NCBI GenBank assembly: GCA_900550765.1
Contig: URTC01000044.1
Coordinates: 1 to 9,583 of the forward strand
DNA from: an uncultured Clostridia bacterium
GTDB lineage: Bacteria; Bacillota; Clostridia; Christensenellales; QALW01
DNA: 9,583 nt
Direction of reading: 5' to 3'
Notes under the pieces: generated by a model
What the model was told of the DNA's origin: nothing
What the model saw: only the letters and a program-made list of their open reading frames with translations
Databases searched by the model: none
Program-made: the position numbers and the translations under genes
Shown here: one piece after another, positions 1-7,626 of the stretch
Numbering within the stretch: the stretch's first letter is position 1
Layout: each line of letters opens with the position of its first letter

Positions 1-1615
1 CCGCACGCCAACAAGGTTTCGGCGCATCTTCATGCCAGGGCGAGCGCGTCTGCGGATAAAGCGGAATACTGCGCGTTGCGCCGTCGATGGTAAACGCACG
101 CCCATCCCGAACCGGCAGCACGGCATACTGCGGCACAAAAGCCGGGGCATTCTTCACCCGTATCAGCCGCTCGAGCAATTCCTGCTTTTTTTCCGCATAA
201 CCCGGGTCATCATACAAATTATGCTGTTCCTGCGGATCATCCTTTAAGCAAAACATCTGACCGGTAATTTTTTCAGCCGTATTAAGCGTAAGCCGGTAAC
301 CATCATGCGTAATAACCGTAGAACTGTTCCCAAGCGTAATCCCTATCTCCTTATGGGGGTCTTCAGCCGCACCGCGGCATGCGTCGGCAAAAGAAATACC
401 CTCTATCGGCGGCAAGTCTTCTGCCCGGCACTGTGCCCAGGCGCAAAGCGTAGGATATTTATCCAGCGATGTTGTCAGCCGTTGGCTGACGATTCCCTCT
501 TTTACCGGGCCGCCGGATGCAATCAGCGGCGTACGTACACAGGCATCGTAATGGGTTTCCCCCTTCGCAATCAGGCCATGGTCTCCCATTAAATCGCCAT
601 GGTCCGTTGTAAAGAGCAAAACGGTATTCTCCCAAATACCAAGCTCACGCACTTTATCCACAATCCGTCCGATTTGGTCGTCTATAAACTTAATAGAGCC
701 ATGATAAAACGCCCGGAGCTTTGCAACGGCCTCCGGCTGATCCTTTATCTTGTCAAACCGCAAGTAACCTCGCTGTGCCTGCGCCAAATAGGGGAAATCT
801 GCCTCTTCCCACTCCTGCGGCAGGGCTTCCTTCATATCCTCCGGCGCAAACATCGAGGCATACGGCTCCGGCGGATTATATGGGTCGTGCGGATCTACAT
901 AGGAAATATGGCAGAAAAACGGATGCTCCTCCCCCGCATGCCTGTTTATAAAATCAAGACCCAGATCCGTAATATAGCGGGTATCGTGCACCTCCGGCGG
1001 CAAGAGCGAAGGATACATTCTATCCCAAAGCGATGCCTCCATCCGCAGACGCATATAGTCTGCATACCACTGCTTTTTCTGCTCCTCCTCTTCTATCTCT
1101 GCGCCCTGCAGGGTCTCAACCGGAACCGAAGCCCCGCGGGTTCCGCTATGGTCATTGGTAATGGCAATAGCCTGCGCCAAATAATTGGGATGCTTTTCTT
1201 TTACCCAATCGATATACGGTCCCCACTTGGGGTCTTCCGTGATTATCGATTCATCGAACCCCAAATAGCTTAAATTCTCCGGTACCGGCCACATCATAGG
1301 CGTAACCTGAAATATCACAAACCCGCCGGTTACATAACCCTGGCGGCGCAGTACATGCGGATACGCCGGGTTTTCACCGCCCAGCGTCATATTATTCATA
1401 CAAATACCGTTGATAATATTGGACCGCCCCGTTAAAATACAGGCGCGGTTCGGCGCGCATACCGGCGCAGCCGCATAATTCCGGGTAAAGCGGCATCCCT
1501 GCGCCGCCAGGGCATCTAAATTCGGCGTAGAGGGTACGCCGCTGCCATAGCAGCCGATAAACGACGCTGCCAGCTGATCCGCCATAATCAAAATAATATT
1601 CGGTTGCCTGCTCAT
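1..1615 (-). CDS. Cys-type S1 sulfatase, C-terminus cut by the window edge
   Basis: Hydrolase of the alkaline-phosphatase/sulfatase superfamily. From the ATG at 1615 the frame stays open for 538 codons to the left edge, so the C-terminus is missing. Seen: an N-terminal metal-site stretch NIILIMADQ (D13), the sulfatase signature CAPNR at 53-57 whose Cys would be matured to formylglycine, VDPHDPYNPPEPY near 240-252, and FTTDHGD near 335-341 (D338, H339). No signal peptide is visible, so a cytoplasmic enzyme is inferred. The start is set by AAAGGA about 10 nt upstream, and the gene begins 23 nt after the preceding sulfatase stops, suggesting one operon. Odd: the usual GK-x-H active-site motif is replaced by VIFQVTP at 100-106. 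Substrate is unknown; a phosphodiesterase or phosphonate hydrolase of the same fold cannot be excluded. Confidence 0.9.
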   Translation of the reverse strand, partial: MSRQPNIILIMADQLAASFIGCYGSGVPSTPNLDALAAQGCRFTRNYAAAPVCAPNRACILTGRSNIINGICMNNMTLGGENPAYPHVLRRQGYVTGGFVIFQVTPMMWPVPENLSYLGFDESIITEDPKWGPYIDWVKEKHPNYLAQAIAITNDHSGTRGASVPVETLQGAEIEEEEQKKQWYADYMRLRMEASLWDRMYPSLLPPEVHDTRYITDLGLDFINRHAGEEHPFFCHISYVDPHDPYNPPEPYASMFAPEDMKEALPQEWEEADFPYLAQAQRGYLRFDKIKDQPEAVAKLRAFYHGSIKFIDDQIGRIVDKVRELGIWENTVLLFTTDHGDLMGDHGLIAKGETHYDACVRTPLIASGGPVKEGIVSQRLTTSLDKYPTLCAWAQCRAEDLPPIEGISFADACRGAAEDPHKEIGITLGNSSTVITHDGYRLTLNTAEKITGQMFCLKDDPQEQHNLYDDPGYAEKKQELLERLIRVKNAPAFVPQYAVLPVRDGRAFTIDGATRSIPLYPQTRSPWHEDAPKPCWRA

Positions 1616-1638
1616 CGGTAAAAAATCCTTTCTCTTAT

Positions 1639-3048
1639 TCAGCGCTCCAGCTTTTTATTATGCAGCAGTTCTTCCCTGGGCCACATGGAAACCATCAACG
1701 GGTCGCCGCTTTCAAGCAAAAACATATATAAATCCCGGCGCATCTGTGCAATACGCTCTCTATGCTCCGGCTGAAAAATCAAATTTTCCAGCTCCCAGGG
1801 GTCGTTCTGCAGGTCATACAATTCATCAATATCCGTAGCGTTATACACATATTTATACCGCCGCTGCCGCAGCATACGTTGGGAAAACAACCCAAACTGT
1901 GCGCCGTGATACGCCGAAACCGCAAAAGCACGGCCGTTATCCGCCAGCAAGCTTGCCCCTTGAAAGGTTGAAGGAATTTCTATGCCGGCCAGCTGCAGGA
2001 TGGTATAAGCTAAGTCAATAGTATGGTGAACAAACATATCGTTCTGCCCCTTTGGGCCGCCAGGGCAGCGCAGACACAGCGGTACGTGCGTGATATCGTC
2101 GTACATATTGTAATGCTTATCAACAAACCCGTGCGAGCCGCACATATCGCCATGGTCCGTGGTATAAATTACAACCGTATTTTCTGCCAGATGCAGTTCC
2201 TCCAACTTTTGCATTATCCGGCCGATTTCATAATCAAGCAGGGAAATTTCTGCATAATAAAGGCGGATCATCTCCCGGATATCCTCATCCTGCAGGTCAC
2301 AAAGCCCCCAAACGTTGCGCAGCTTTCGCAAGGCGTACGGCTTATTCACCAATGGGTCATGCACGCTTCCCCAAAGCGGAATTTCGCCCGGCTGATATTT
2401 TTGCGCAAAATCCTGCGGTACAATACTGGGCAGATGCGGCTCCGAGGGATCCCAGCGCAAAAAGAACGGCTTCTCCCCTTTGGAAAGTGCCTCCAACTGT
2501 TCTATCGCCCGATCGGCTCCCCAATGCAGGCGGCTTTGCGTATGGTCAATCGGATCGATACGGTTTTCAAACACCTTGTATGGCGCTTCCCCATCCCTTT
2601 GCTGGAACCGCGCAGAAGATATATGATTTTCCCGGCACCAATTGTTATATTCATGCTCCGGAATATAAATATCCATCCCCGTATCAAGGGGCGAGGGATT
2701 ATACGCGCTGTTTTCGCGCTTTCCCAAATGCCATTTACCGATATAAGCCTGTCGGTATCCCGCCTCGTGCAGAAGCTGCGGAACCATGGGCGCATCCATC
2801 GGCAACGCACACTGCGGCTCCGTATGCTCCGGAATCGTCAGGCAGCCATGATTATAGGACCATTGCCCATTTAAAAAGCTGGCCCGTGCCGGCGTACAAA
2901 CCGGACAGGTTGTATAGGCGCTCGTAAAATTTATTCCCTGCTCCGCCAATCGGTCCAAGCACGGCGTTTCTATCGCGCGGTATCCGTTTACGCCAAGGCA
3001 GTCGTATCGGTGCTGGTCGGAACTTATCATCAAAAAATTAAGCTTCAT
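1639..3048 (-). CDS. Cys-type S1 sulfatase (arylsulfatase A family)
   Basis: A complete 469-residue sulfatase, a normal length for the family. Seen in order: metal-site DQ at 11-12, CTPAR at 51-55 (C51 is the formylglycine precursor), the conserved GKWHLG at 104-109 (K105 and H107 bind the sulfate), RWDPSEPHLP at 198-207, TTDHGD at 296-301 (D298, H299) and K311 shortly after. All core catalytic positions are therefore present. The protein starts straight into the catalytic fold with no signal peptide, so it should act in the cytoplasm on imported sulfated sugars or aryl sulfates. Known for the family: Cys-type enzymes need an anaerobic radical-SAM maturase (anSME), which is not in this window. 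The start is supported by AAAGGAGGG 9 nt upstream. It is the first gene of a two-sulfatase unit. The substrate cannot be read from the sequence. Confidence 0.94.
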   Translation of the reverse strand: MKLNFLMISSDQHRYDCLGVNGYRAIETPCLDRLAEQGINFTSAYTTCPVCTPARASFLNGQWSYNHGCLTIPEHTEPQCALPMDAPMVPQLLHEAGYRQAYIGKWHLGKRENSAYNPSPLDTGMDIYIPEHEYNNWCRENHISSARFQQRDGEAPYKVFENRIDPIDHTQSRLHWGADRAIEQLEALSKGEKPFFLRWDPSEPHLPSIVPQDFAQKYQPGEIPLWGSVHDPLVNKPYALRKLRNVWGLCDLQDEDIREMIRLYYAEISLLDYEIGRIMQKLEELHLAENTVVIYTTDHGDMCGSHGFVDKHYNMYDDITHVPLCLRCPGGPKGQNDMFVHHTIDLAYTILQLAGIEIPSTFQGASLLADNGRAFAVSAYHGAQFGLFSQRMLRQRRYKYVYNATDIDELYDLQNDPWELENLIFQPEHRERIAQMRRDLYMFLLESGDPLMVSMWPREELLHNKKLER

Positions 3049-3071
3049 CCTGCTTTCCCTCCTTTATTTTT

Positions 3072-3100
3072 ATTATAGCACACCCTCTGCGGACCTACAA
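3072..3100 (-). promoter_or_regulatory. Promoter of the sulfatase operon
   Basis: On the minus strand TTGTAG (3095-3100) is followed after exactly 17 bp by TATAAT (3072-3077), and the -10 is preceded by TG one base upstream (extended -10). Transcription would start near 3065, giving a very short leader of about 17 nt that still holds the AAAGGAGGG site. A small inverted repeat, TACAG-5nt-CTGTA (3116-3130), lies just upstream of the -35 and might bind a regulator, but at 5 bp it is weak evidence. Confidence 0.65.
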
Positions 3101-3156
3101 GCTTTTATTCCGCCCTACAGTTTTTCTGTAACTTTCAGTTTCATTCTCTTCTTAAG

Positions 3157-3201
3157 ATAAAAAATGATGATAAATACTTCTTGAGTATTTACCATCATCA
3201 T
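3157..3201 (-). terminator. Rho-independent terminator after the DUF47 gene
   Basis: An AT-rich hairpin: TAAATACT (3171-3178) pairs with AGTATTTA (3184-3191) around a 5-nt loop, and ATGATGA (3164-3170) pairs with TCATCAT (3195-3201) after a 3-nt bulge. On the minus strand the stem runs into TTTTTTATC, so it should end the pit-DUF47 transcript about 70 nt past the DUF47 stop. The low GC content makes it a moderate terminator. Confidence 0.65.
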
Positions 3202-3272
3202 AATATCTCCTATCGTTTATGATACAATGAAATACCGCCGTTTAACTTCAGCTTCCGTTGATTATACTTCAA

Positions 3273-3896
3273 TCAAGCGTTTTTCATAATCACACCTTCA
3301 ACGACATCTGCTACATGTTCACAGGCATCCGCACACTTTTCTAAATAAATATAAATTTCCCTTAAAGCAATAACTTCCAACGGATCCCTTTTTGATTGAT
3401 GAAGCTTATACATACTGGAAATAAAAATTTTATCTGCTTCCTCCTCCAAAGTATTGATCATCACCACATGACTGTGAATCTTTTTGGAGTGTCTGAAATC
3501 AGAAAACTCCTGCATCATTGTGCGAACCGCCTCGCAGCACCGGCAAACGACTCTGACCAAATCCAATGCCTCCGGCGGAATTGTCCGGATATGATTATAG
3601 TAGATGCGAATCAGAACATCTTCAATCTTATCTGTTACTTCATCAATATTCTGCCCCAAAAGCATAATATCTTCCCGCTCAATCGGAGTCATAAAAGCTT
3701 TTGCAAGAGTATTCAGCAGCAGATGCTTTTTCATATCCCCCGTATGCTCTATAGTATGAATTTCCTCCAATTTTTTAGGGACATTTCGAATATCGAACTG
3801 TTCCATAGCCTGTGCCAACAACTTTGCTGCCTGGCAGGAATAATCTGCACATTCGATAAACGCTTCAAAATAAAAGGCATCCTGTGTTTTAGACAA
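3273..3896 (-). CDS. DUF47/PhoU-like Pit accessory protein
   Basis: A 207-residue all-helical protein of the DUF47 (PhoU_div) family, known as partner or regulator of Pit-type phosphate transporters. Seen: FMTPIEREDI at 68-77, NIDEVTDKIED at 83-93, two ExxxD metal-type motifs (IEHTGD near 49-54, EEEAD at 151-155) and the terminal helix EKCADACEHVADVVEG at 186-201. No membrane segment or signal peptide, so it is cytoplasmic or bound to the transporter. The start is a TTG: reading upstream in frame there is a stop at 3924-3926 and no ATG or GTG between, and GGGAGG sits 8 nt before the TTG. It follows pit with a 174-bp gap in which I found no clear terminator, so co-transcription is likely. DUF47 genes often precede pit or abut it; here the gene is downstream and spaced apart. 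Confidence 0.86.
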   Translation of the reverse strand: MSKTQDAFYFEAFIECADYSCQAAKLLAQAMEQFDIRNVPKKLEEIHTIEHTGDMKKHLLLNTLAKAFMTPIEREDIMLLGQNIDEVTDKIEDVLIRIYYNHIRTIPPEALDLVRVVCRCCEAVRTMMQEFSDFRHSKKIHSHVVMINTLEEEADKIFISSMYKLHQSKRDPLEVIALREIYIYLEKCADACEHVADVVEGVIMKNA

Positions 3897-3904
3897 AGTT
3901 TTTT

Positions 3905-3910
3905 CCTCCC
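3905..3910 (-). promoter_or_regulatory. Ribosome binding site deciding a TTG start
   Basis: GGGAGG on the minus strand, 8 nt before the TTG at 3896. It supports the non-ATG start of the DUF47 gene. A small hairpin (TGGGT 3914-3918 / ACCCA 3926-3930) lies directly upstream and could influence access to the site. Confidence 0.7.
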
Positions 3911-4070
3911 AACTGGGTACTTTTCACCCATAAATTACATCAATTCTTTTTCACGAAATAAAGCTATAGTACTTAAGCTTGTCTTATATTGATACCCAAC
4001 TTTTTGGATATCCTCTGCCCTATATAACATCTCTCCGCCCGGCGCAAAGAAACCTTTAACCGCAAGCCCT

Positions 4071-5123
4071 TTAAAAAACAGCTATAAATATTTTTGCCAT
4101 TAAAAAGCTAATCAACCCACAGCCAGGAAAAGTAAAGATCCAGGTCAGCACCATATCTTTAACTACACCAAAATTAATAGCAGAAAGACGTTTCACTGCT
4201 CCTACCCCCATAATAGCTGTCGTTTTTGTATGTGTTGTAGAAACCGGAATCCCCAGCAAACTGGAATATAACAGGCAAAACGCTGCAGAAAGATCCGCAG
4301 AAAATCCCTGGTATTTTTCAAGCTTAACCATATCCATTCCCACAGATTTAATGATTTTTTCTCCCCCGATACTGGTGCCCCATCCCATGATAATACTGCA
4401 CAGCAGCATCAACCAAACAGGAATGGAAACACCGCTTACACTTTCCTGCCCATTAGAAAATGCAATTCCCAAAAACAGTACACCAATGAATTTTTGGCCA
4501 TCCTGTGCTCCATGCATAAAGCTCATAGCGGCAGCACCAAAAATCTGCGCGCCTTTAAAAAATCGGTTTGTCTTGCGACGGTCCATATTTTGGCAAACCA
4601 ACGTTACAATCTTACAAATAACCCATCCGGTAACAAATCCCAATACTAAACTCAGCAATAGGCCATATAACACCTTCACCCATTCCTGCATATTTATACC
4701 GCTTGTACCATTATGAATCGCAATAGCTGCACCGGTGAGCCCCGCAATCAAACTATGGCTTTCACTGGTAGGAATCCCAAACCTCGAAGCCCCTACACTG
4801 TAAACCACAATTGAAAACCGCGCTGCACATAATGCAATCAGCGCCTCCTGGGTATTTCCACCAAAATCAACCATATTGCTAATGGTGGAGGCAACAGAAC
4901 TATTGATTTGCGTCATTATAAGAACGCCTAAAAAATTAAAAATTGCGCTCATCCAAATAGCACTGCGTACCTTCATACAACGTGTAGCAATACATGTAGC
5001 AATAGCATTAGGGGCATCGGTCCACCCATTGACAAAAATAACGCCCAGCGTTAATAAAACTGTAACCAACAGAATTGGATTGGAAAAAACATCCTGTATA
5101 AACGTAAAAAATGATATATCCAT
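4071..5123 (-). CDS. pit: Pit-family inorganic phosphate transporter
   Basis: Integral membrane permease of the PiT family (PF01384), importing inorganic phosphate with a cation (H+ in most bacteria). From the ATG at 5123 it has 350 residues. Seen: the N-terminal signature GWTDAPNAIAT at 33-43 (D36, N39), GIPTSESHS at 116-124, the second-half signature HGAQDGQK at 204-211 and GIPVSTTHTKTTAI at 291-304. These reflect the inverted two-half repeat of the family. About ten hydrophobic segments are separated by a short basic loop near 180-190 (DRRKTNRFFK). The frame continues upstream to a TTG at 5141, but AAAAGGA stands 6 nt before the ATG at 5123, which is the better start. The downstream DUF47 gene is the usual partner. 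A near-consensus promoter lies upstream; I found no recognisable Pho box. Confidence 0.94.
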   Translation of the reverse strand: MDISFFTFIQDVFSNPILLVTVLLTLGVIFVNGWTDAPNAIATCIATRCMKVRSAIWMSAIFNFLGVLIMTQINSSVASTISNMVDFGGNTQEALIALCAARFSIVVYSVGASRFGIPTSESHSLIAGLTGAAIAIHNGTSGINMQEWVKVLYGLLLSLVLGFVTGWVICKIVTLVCQNMDRRKTNRFFKGAQIFGAAAMSFMHGAQDGQKFIGVLFLGIAFSNGQESVSGVSIPVWLMLLCSIIMGWGTSIGGEKIIKSVGMDMVKLEKYQGFSADLSAAFCLLYSSLLGIPVSTTHTKTTAIMGVGAVKRLSAINFGVVKDMVLTWIFTFPGCGLISFLMAKIFIAVF

Positions 5124-5129
5124 AATGCG

Positions 5130-5136
5130 TCCTTTT
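5130..5136 (-). promoter_or_regulatory. Ribosome binding site deciding the pit start
   Basis: AAAAGGA on the minus strand, 6 nt before the ATG at 5123. The alternative TTG at 5141 has only AAGG two nt away, too close to work. The shorter 350-residue protein is therefore preferred. Confidence 0.7.
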
Positions 5137-5270
5137 ATCAATACCTTTTTTTCGACCTAAAAATAAGAAAAATTAGAGGCTCTTGCTATTCTGCGGCTAC
5201 AGACCCAAACATAAGAAAACTTTTTATGATTCAATTATTAAAACCACAATGCTTCATTTTTCATGTAATT

Positions 5271-5299
5271 AGTATAACGATTTTAAGAATATCTGTCAA
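5271..5299 (-). promoter_or_regulatory. Near-consensus promoter of pit
   Basis: On the minus strand a perfect TTGACA (5294-5299) is followed after 17 bp by TATACT (5271-5276). Transcription would begin near 5264, leaving a leader of about 140 nt before the pit ATG. I see no strong hairpin or known riboswitch in that leader. The near-consensus elements suggest substantial basal expression. Confidence 0.8.
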
Positions 5300-5677
5300 T
5301 CATACAGTCTTGATTTTTCATTAAATGTATTCTATTCTTGATAACGAAAACAAACATATTTCCTTTCATCGAATATATTCAAAACCTCCCTCTGCCGAGG
5401 AAAGGATTAAAATACACATCCCAATAGAGAAAGCATGCGCAAGCGTAAAAAATAAAATTATGTAGTAAATTTTCTCTCCTTCAGCCTTACTAACGTTCGA
5501 TAGCGCTCGCCTCAAACAAAACGAAAAAAGCCAAATAAATTCAGAAATTTCTCTTATACGGATCTATCGCAAAATTTAGCAGCAAGAATAAGCATTATGA
5601 GAGTGCCCGCAGCAGACACTGCCTTTTGCAAAAAGGAGATGCAAGGATGCAGTGAATGATTTATTTTTGCCGCGGAC
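5300..5677. other. AT-rich intergenic stretch, no gene seen
   Basis: Between the pit promoter and the terminator of the regulator operon I find no ORF with a plausible start site. The only structure noted is a small hairpin, CCTTTT (5622-5627) / AAAAGG (5631-5636), with no clear role. AAGGAG at 5632-5637 precedes an ATG that reaches a stop after one more codon. Confidence 0.5.
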
Positions 5678-5714
5678 AAAAAACAAGCCGGAGCAAAGCA
5701 GGCTTTGCTCCGGC
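5678..5714 (-). terminator. Rho-independent terminator of the regulator operon
   Basis: A perfect 13-bp inverted repeat, GCCGGAGCAAAGC (5687-5699) and its complement (5702-5714), with a 2-nt centre. On the minus strand the stem is followed by TTGTTTTTTG. It lies about 150 nt past the stop of the second regulator and faces the right way to end that transcript before pit. Confidence 0.85.
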
Positions 5715-5778
5715 ACATCAATAAACAGCCAAAAAGATTCCGGCAAAAATTTCGGATATGAATGTACCCTTACACATT

Positions 5779-5796
5779 TTTATACCTTGGTATAAA
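5779..5796. repeat. 18-bp near-perfect palindrome, possible operator
   Basis: TTTATACC-TT-GGTATAAA is an 8-bp inverted repeat with a 2-bp centre, 69 nt downstream of the second regulator gene. No U-tract follows on either strand, so it is not a terminator. Its size and symmetry fit a dimeric repressor site, but no gene start lies beside it. Confidence 0.35.
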
Positions 5797-5864
5797 CGGA
5801 AATTAAAGTTATATTCTATAACAGGCAAATGCTCTGTTAGACAATGGATTTCGGATTTTAACGA

Positions 5865-6689
5865 TTATCTTAAGTAAGGCTTGCTCCTATTATGCGCTTG
5901 CAGACAATATCCGCTCTGATAATTCAATTCATGTGCAAAAAGCATGAGTGCGATAATCAAATGACGCGGTTTTGAATAATAGAGCGTACAAATCTTCCCA
6001 TCTATCTCTGAATCACTTTGTTGCACAACGCGAAGCGTAACGAGATCTTTTATAACGGCATCCATACATTCACGGGGAATTTCGCACAACTCTGATAATA
6101 CCTCTGCTTCAAATAGATAGTTCGCTTCTTTTTGGAAAATGAACAACAACGCACGCATGGTTTCGGGTGAAGCCAACGCTGCAAAAATCTTTCTCATTTC
6201 CTCTCCGTTACCGATCACATCGGAAAGATTGTTGCCGTATTCGGGAAACACGCAGAAGAAGGGCGCACGGCCGTTTGAAACGTGTGTAAAGCCGTAATCA
6301 CTCAGAATATACGATGATTGCGTTTGCATATTGATTTCATCAGGCGAATAACGTTCCTCAATCGCCATGCGGCAGTTGAACAGCCCTTTTTCAATCTGCC
6401 AGCAGATGTCACGGATAAGATGAAGTTGTTTTTCCGGAAGAGTATTCGACAACAGATTTCGTATCCTTGCGGATATGTCTTTCATCGAATATGCCTTGTT
6501 ATCGAACAATACATCAAGGGATACATCAAGAGCATTTGCAATAGGAACAAGCAGCGCACCGTCCGGATAGGTCTCGTTTGTCTCCCATTTGGAAACCGCT
6601 TGTGCCGAAATGCCCAGCAGAGAAGCAAGCTGTTCTTGCGTCATTTCTTTTTCAAGCCGAAATCTTTTGATATTCTGAGACAAACTCAT
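5865..6689 (-). CDS. XRE-type regulator with C-terminal winged-helix-like domain (second of pair)
   Basis: A 274-residue cytoplasmic DNA-binding protein. Residues 5-62 form an HTH_3/Cro-C1 domain (MTQEQLASLLGIS then AVSKWETNETYP). A short linker leads to a middle part with PFFC at 143-146. Residues about 166-235 read like a winged helix: ALASPETMRALLFIF, then ECMDAVIKDLVTLRVV and a Lys/Tyr-rich wing. No enzymatic or membrane domain is visible. Its ATG overlaps the TGA of the upstream regulator by 4 nt (ATGA), and AGGAGGT lies 8 nt before it inside that gene's 3' end, so translation is probably coupled. The two proteins share domain order and appear to be paralogues. Target and ligand are unknown; autoregulation or control of a distant operon is inferred. 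Confidence 0.88.
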   Translation of the reverse strand: MSLSQNIKRFRLEKEMTQEQLASLLGISAQAVSKWETNETYPDGALLVPIANALDVSLDVLFDNKAYSMKDISARIRNLLSNTLPEKQLHLIRDICWQIEKGLFNCRMAIEERYSPDEINMQTQSSYILSDYGFTHVSNGRAPFFCVFPEYGNNLSDVIGNGEEMRKIFAALASPETMRALLFIFQKEANYLFEAEVLSELCEIPRECMDAVIKDLVTLRVVQQSDSEIDGKICTLYYSKPRHLIIALMLFAHELNYQSGYCLQAHNRSKPYLR

Positions 6690-7552
6690 ATCTTTTTACC
6701 TCCTATCATTTTACATCTTCCATTGTAGTTATAATTGTATCCGTTGCTGCCGCACATTCTTTCATATGCAATGGAAAGGATTGCGAGAATCAAGCCGTCC
6801 CCGAAAGACTCATACAGGATAACTTCACCATTTTTCAGGTGAGCCGTTGCCTTACTGAAAATACCTAATTCACAGCTTTTTTCAAGCACAAATCTCGTCT
6901 TATCAAGCGGCACAGCCGTGTTATTGGATAGATATCCCGCGGTAAAATTTTCGGAGCAAACCGTTGAGTGAATAAATGACATGATTTTCAGTACGTCTGC
7001 ATCCGCCAGGAAGCCAAGAAGCTCGATAATGCGTTTCTGCTTTTCCTCATCAAGAAGCCATGCAAAGTTTGATTGATTGCGAAGCTGAACCACGGCAAAG
7101 TTTACATCGTCAGAGCAAACGTCAAAGTTGAATAGCTCATTCAGAGAGATTTGATTTCTTGGCATTCTATCTGTTTGAGGCGGGATAGCGTTCATATCAT
7201 CGCAAATACTATCCTCTCCAATTCCTGCGCCTTCAAAACATGCAGGAAACATTTCCTTAATGATTTCAAATACTTTCAGCGCGGTTTCACATCGGTTAAG
7301 GCCCCTGAATTCGTCTGCTATAACTTGTTTTGTTCCTTTTTGCTTATCTTCTAACCCCAGCAATGTGTCGGTACTTACGTTATAATATTTTGCAAGAGAT
7401 ACAAGCATTGAAAGATTCGGTGAAGATGTGCCGTTTTCCCACTTTGAAATGGTTTTATTCGATACGGACAGCGCACTTGCAACCTCATCCTGTGTAAATC
7501 CTTTTGCTGTCCTCAGCTCTGAAAGTTTCGTGGCAATATTACAAGCATTCAT
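6686..7552 (-). CDS. XRE-type regulator with C-terminal winged-helix-like domain (first of pair)
   Basis: A 288-residue paralogue of the next gene. Residues 6-66 are a clear HTH_3 domain (GFTQDEVASALSVS, then TISKWENGTSSPNL). The middle part (NFAVVQLRN at 151-159) aligns in position with the PFFC region of its partner, and about 178-250 looks like a winged helix (LGFLADADVLKIMSFI, then RFVLEKSCELGIF). The C-terminus ends in an Asn/Tyr-rich tail overlapping the partner's ribosome site. The frame stays open to an upstream ATG at 7636, but I choose 7552: GAGG lies 7 nt before it, the strong promoter at 7598-7626 would start transcripts near 7591, downstream of 7636, and the HTH domain starts right after it. 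First gene of a two-gene operon; regulated genes are unknown. Confidence 0.88.
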   Translation of the reverse strand: MNACNIATKLSELRTAKGFTQDEVASALSVSNKTISKWENGTSSPNLSMLVSLAKYYNVSTDTLLGLEDKQKGTKQVIADEFRGLNRCETALKVFEIIKEMFPACFEGAGIGEDSICDDMNAIPPQTDRMPRNQISLNELFNFDVCSDDVNFAVVQLRNQSNFAWLLDEEKQKRIIELLGFLADADVLKIMSFIHSTVCSENFTAGYLSNNTAVPLDKTRFVLEKSCELGIFSKATAHLKNGEVILYESFGDGLILAILSIAYERMCGSNGYNYNYNGRCKMIGGKKI

Positions 7553-7597
7553 CGTTTTACCTCGTAAAAAATTTTTTGTTCCAATCCTTACGCCTTT

Positions 7598-7626
7598 ATT
7601 GTACACAAAACTATTGGTAGAATCAA
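7598..7626 (-). promoter_or_regulatory. Promoter of the regulator pair
   Basis: On the minus strand TTGATT (7621-7626) is followed after 17 bp by TACAAT (7598-7603). Transcription would begin near 7591, giving a leader of about 40 nt to the ATG at 7552. This placement rules out the longer 7636 start for the first regulator. Confidence 0.7.

Noticed and set aside
2023..2874. 283-codon plus-strand open frame
   Set aside because: It lies wholly antisense within the sulfatase gene, whose motifs are unmistakable; the plus-strand product has no recognisable domain and no ribosome site.
3257..3279. Small hairpin over the stop codon of the DUF47 gene (TTGATT/AATCAA)
   Set aside because: Short stem with no U-tract on either side; the hairpin at 3164-3201 is the better terminator.
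5142..5864. Searched for a small gene or riboswitch between pit and the regulators
   Set aside because: No ORF with ribosome site and reasonable length, and no known riboswitch core; only the promoter, terminator and palindrome listed.
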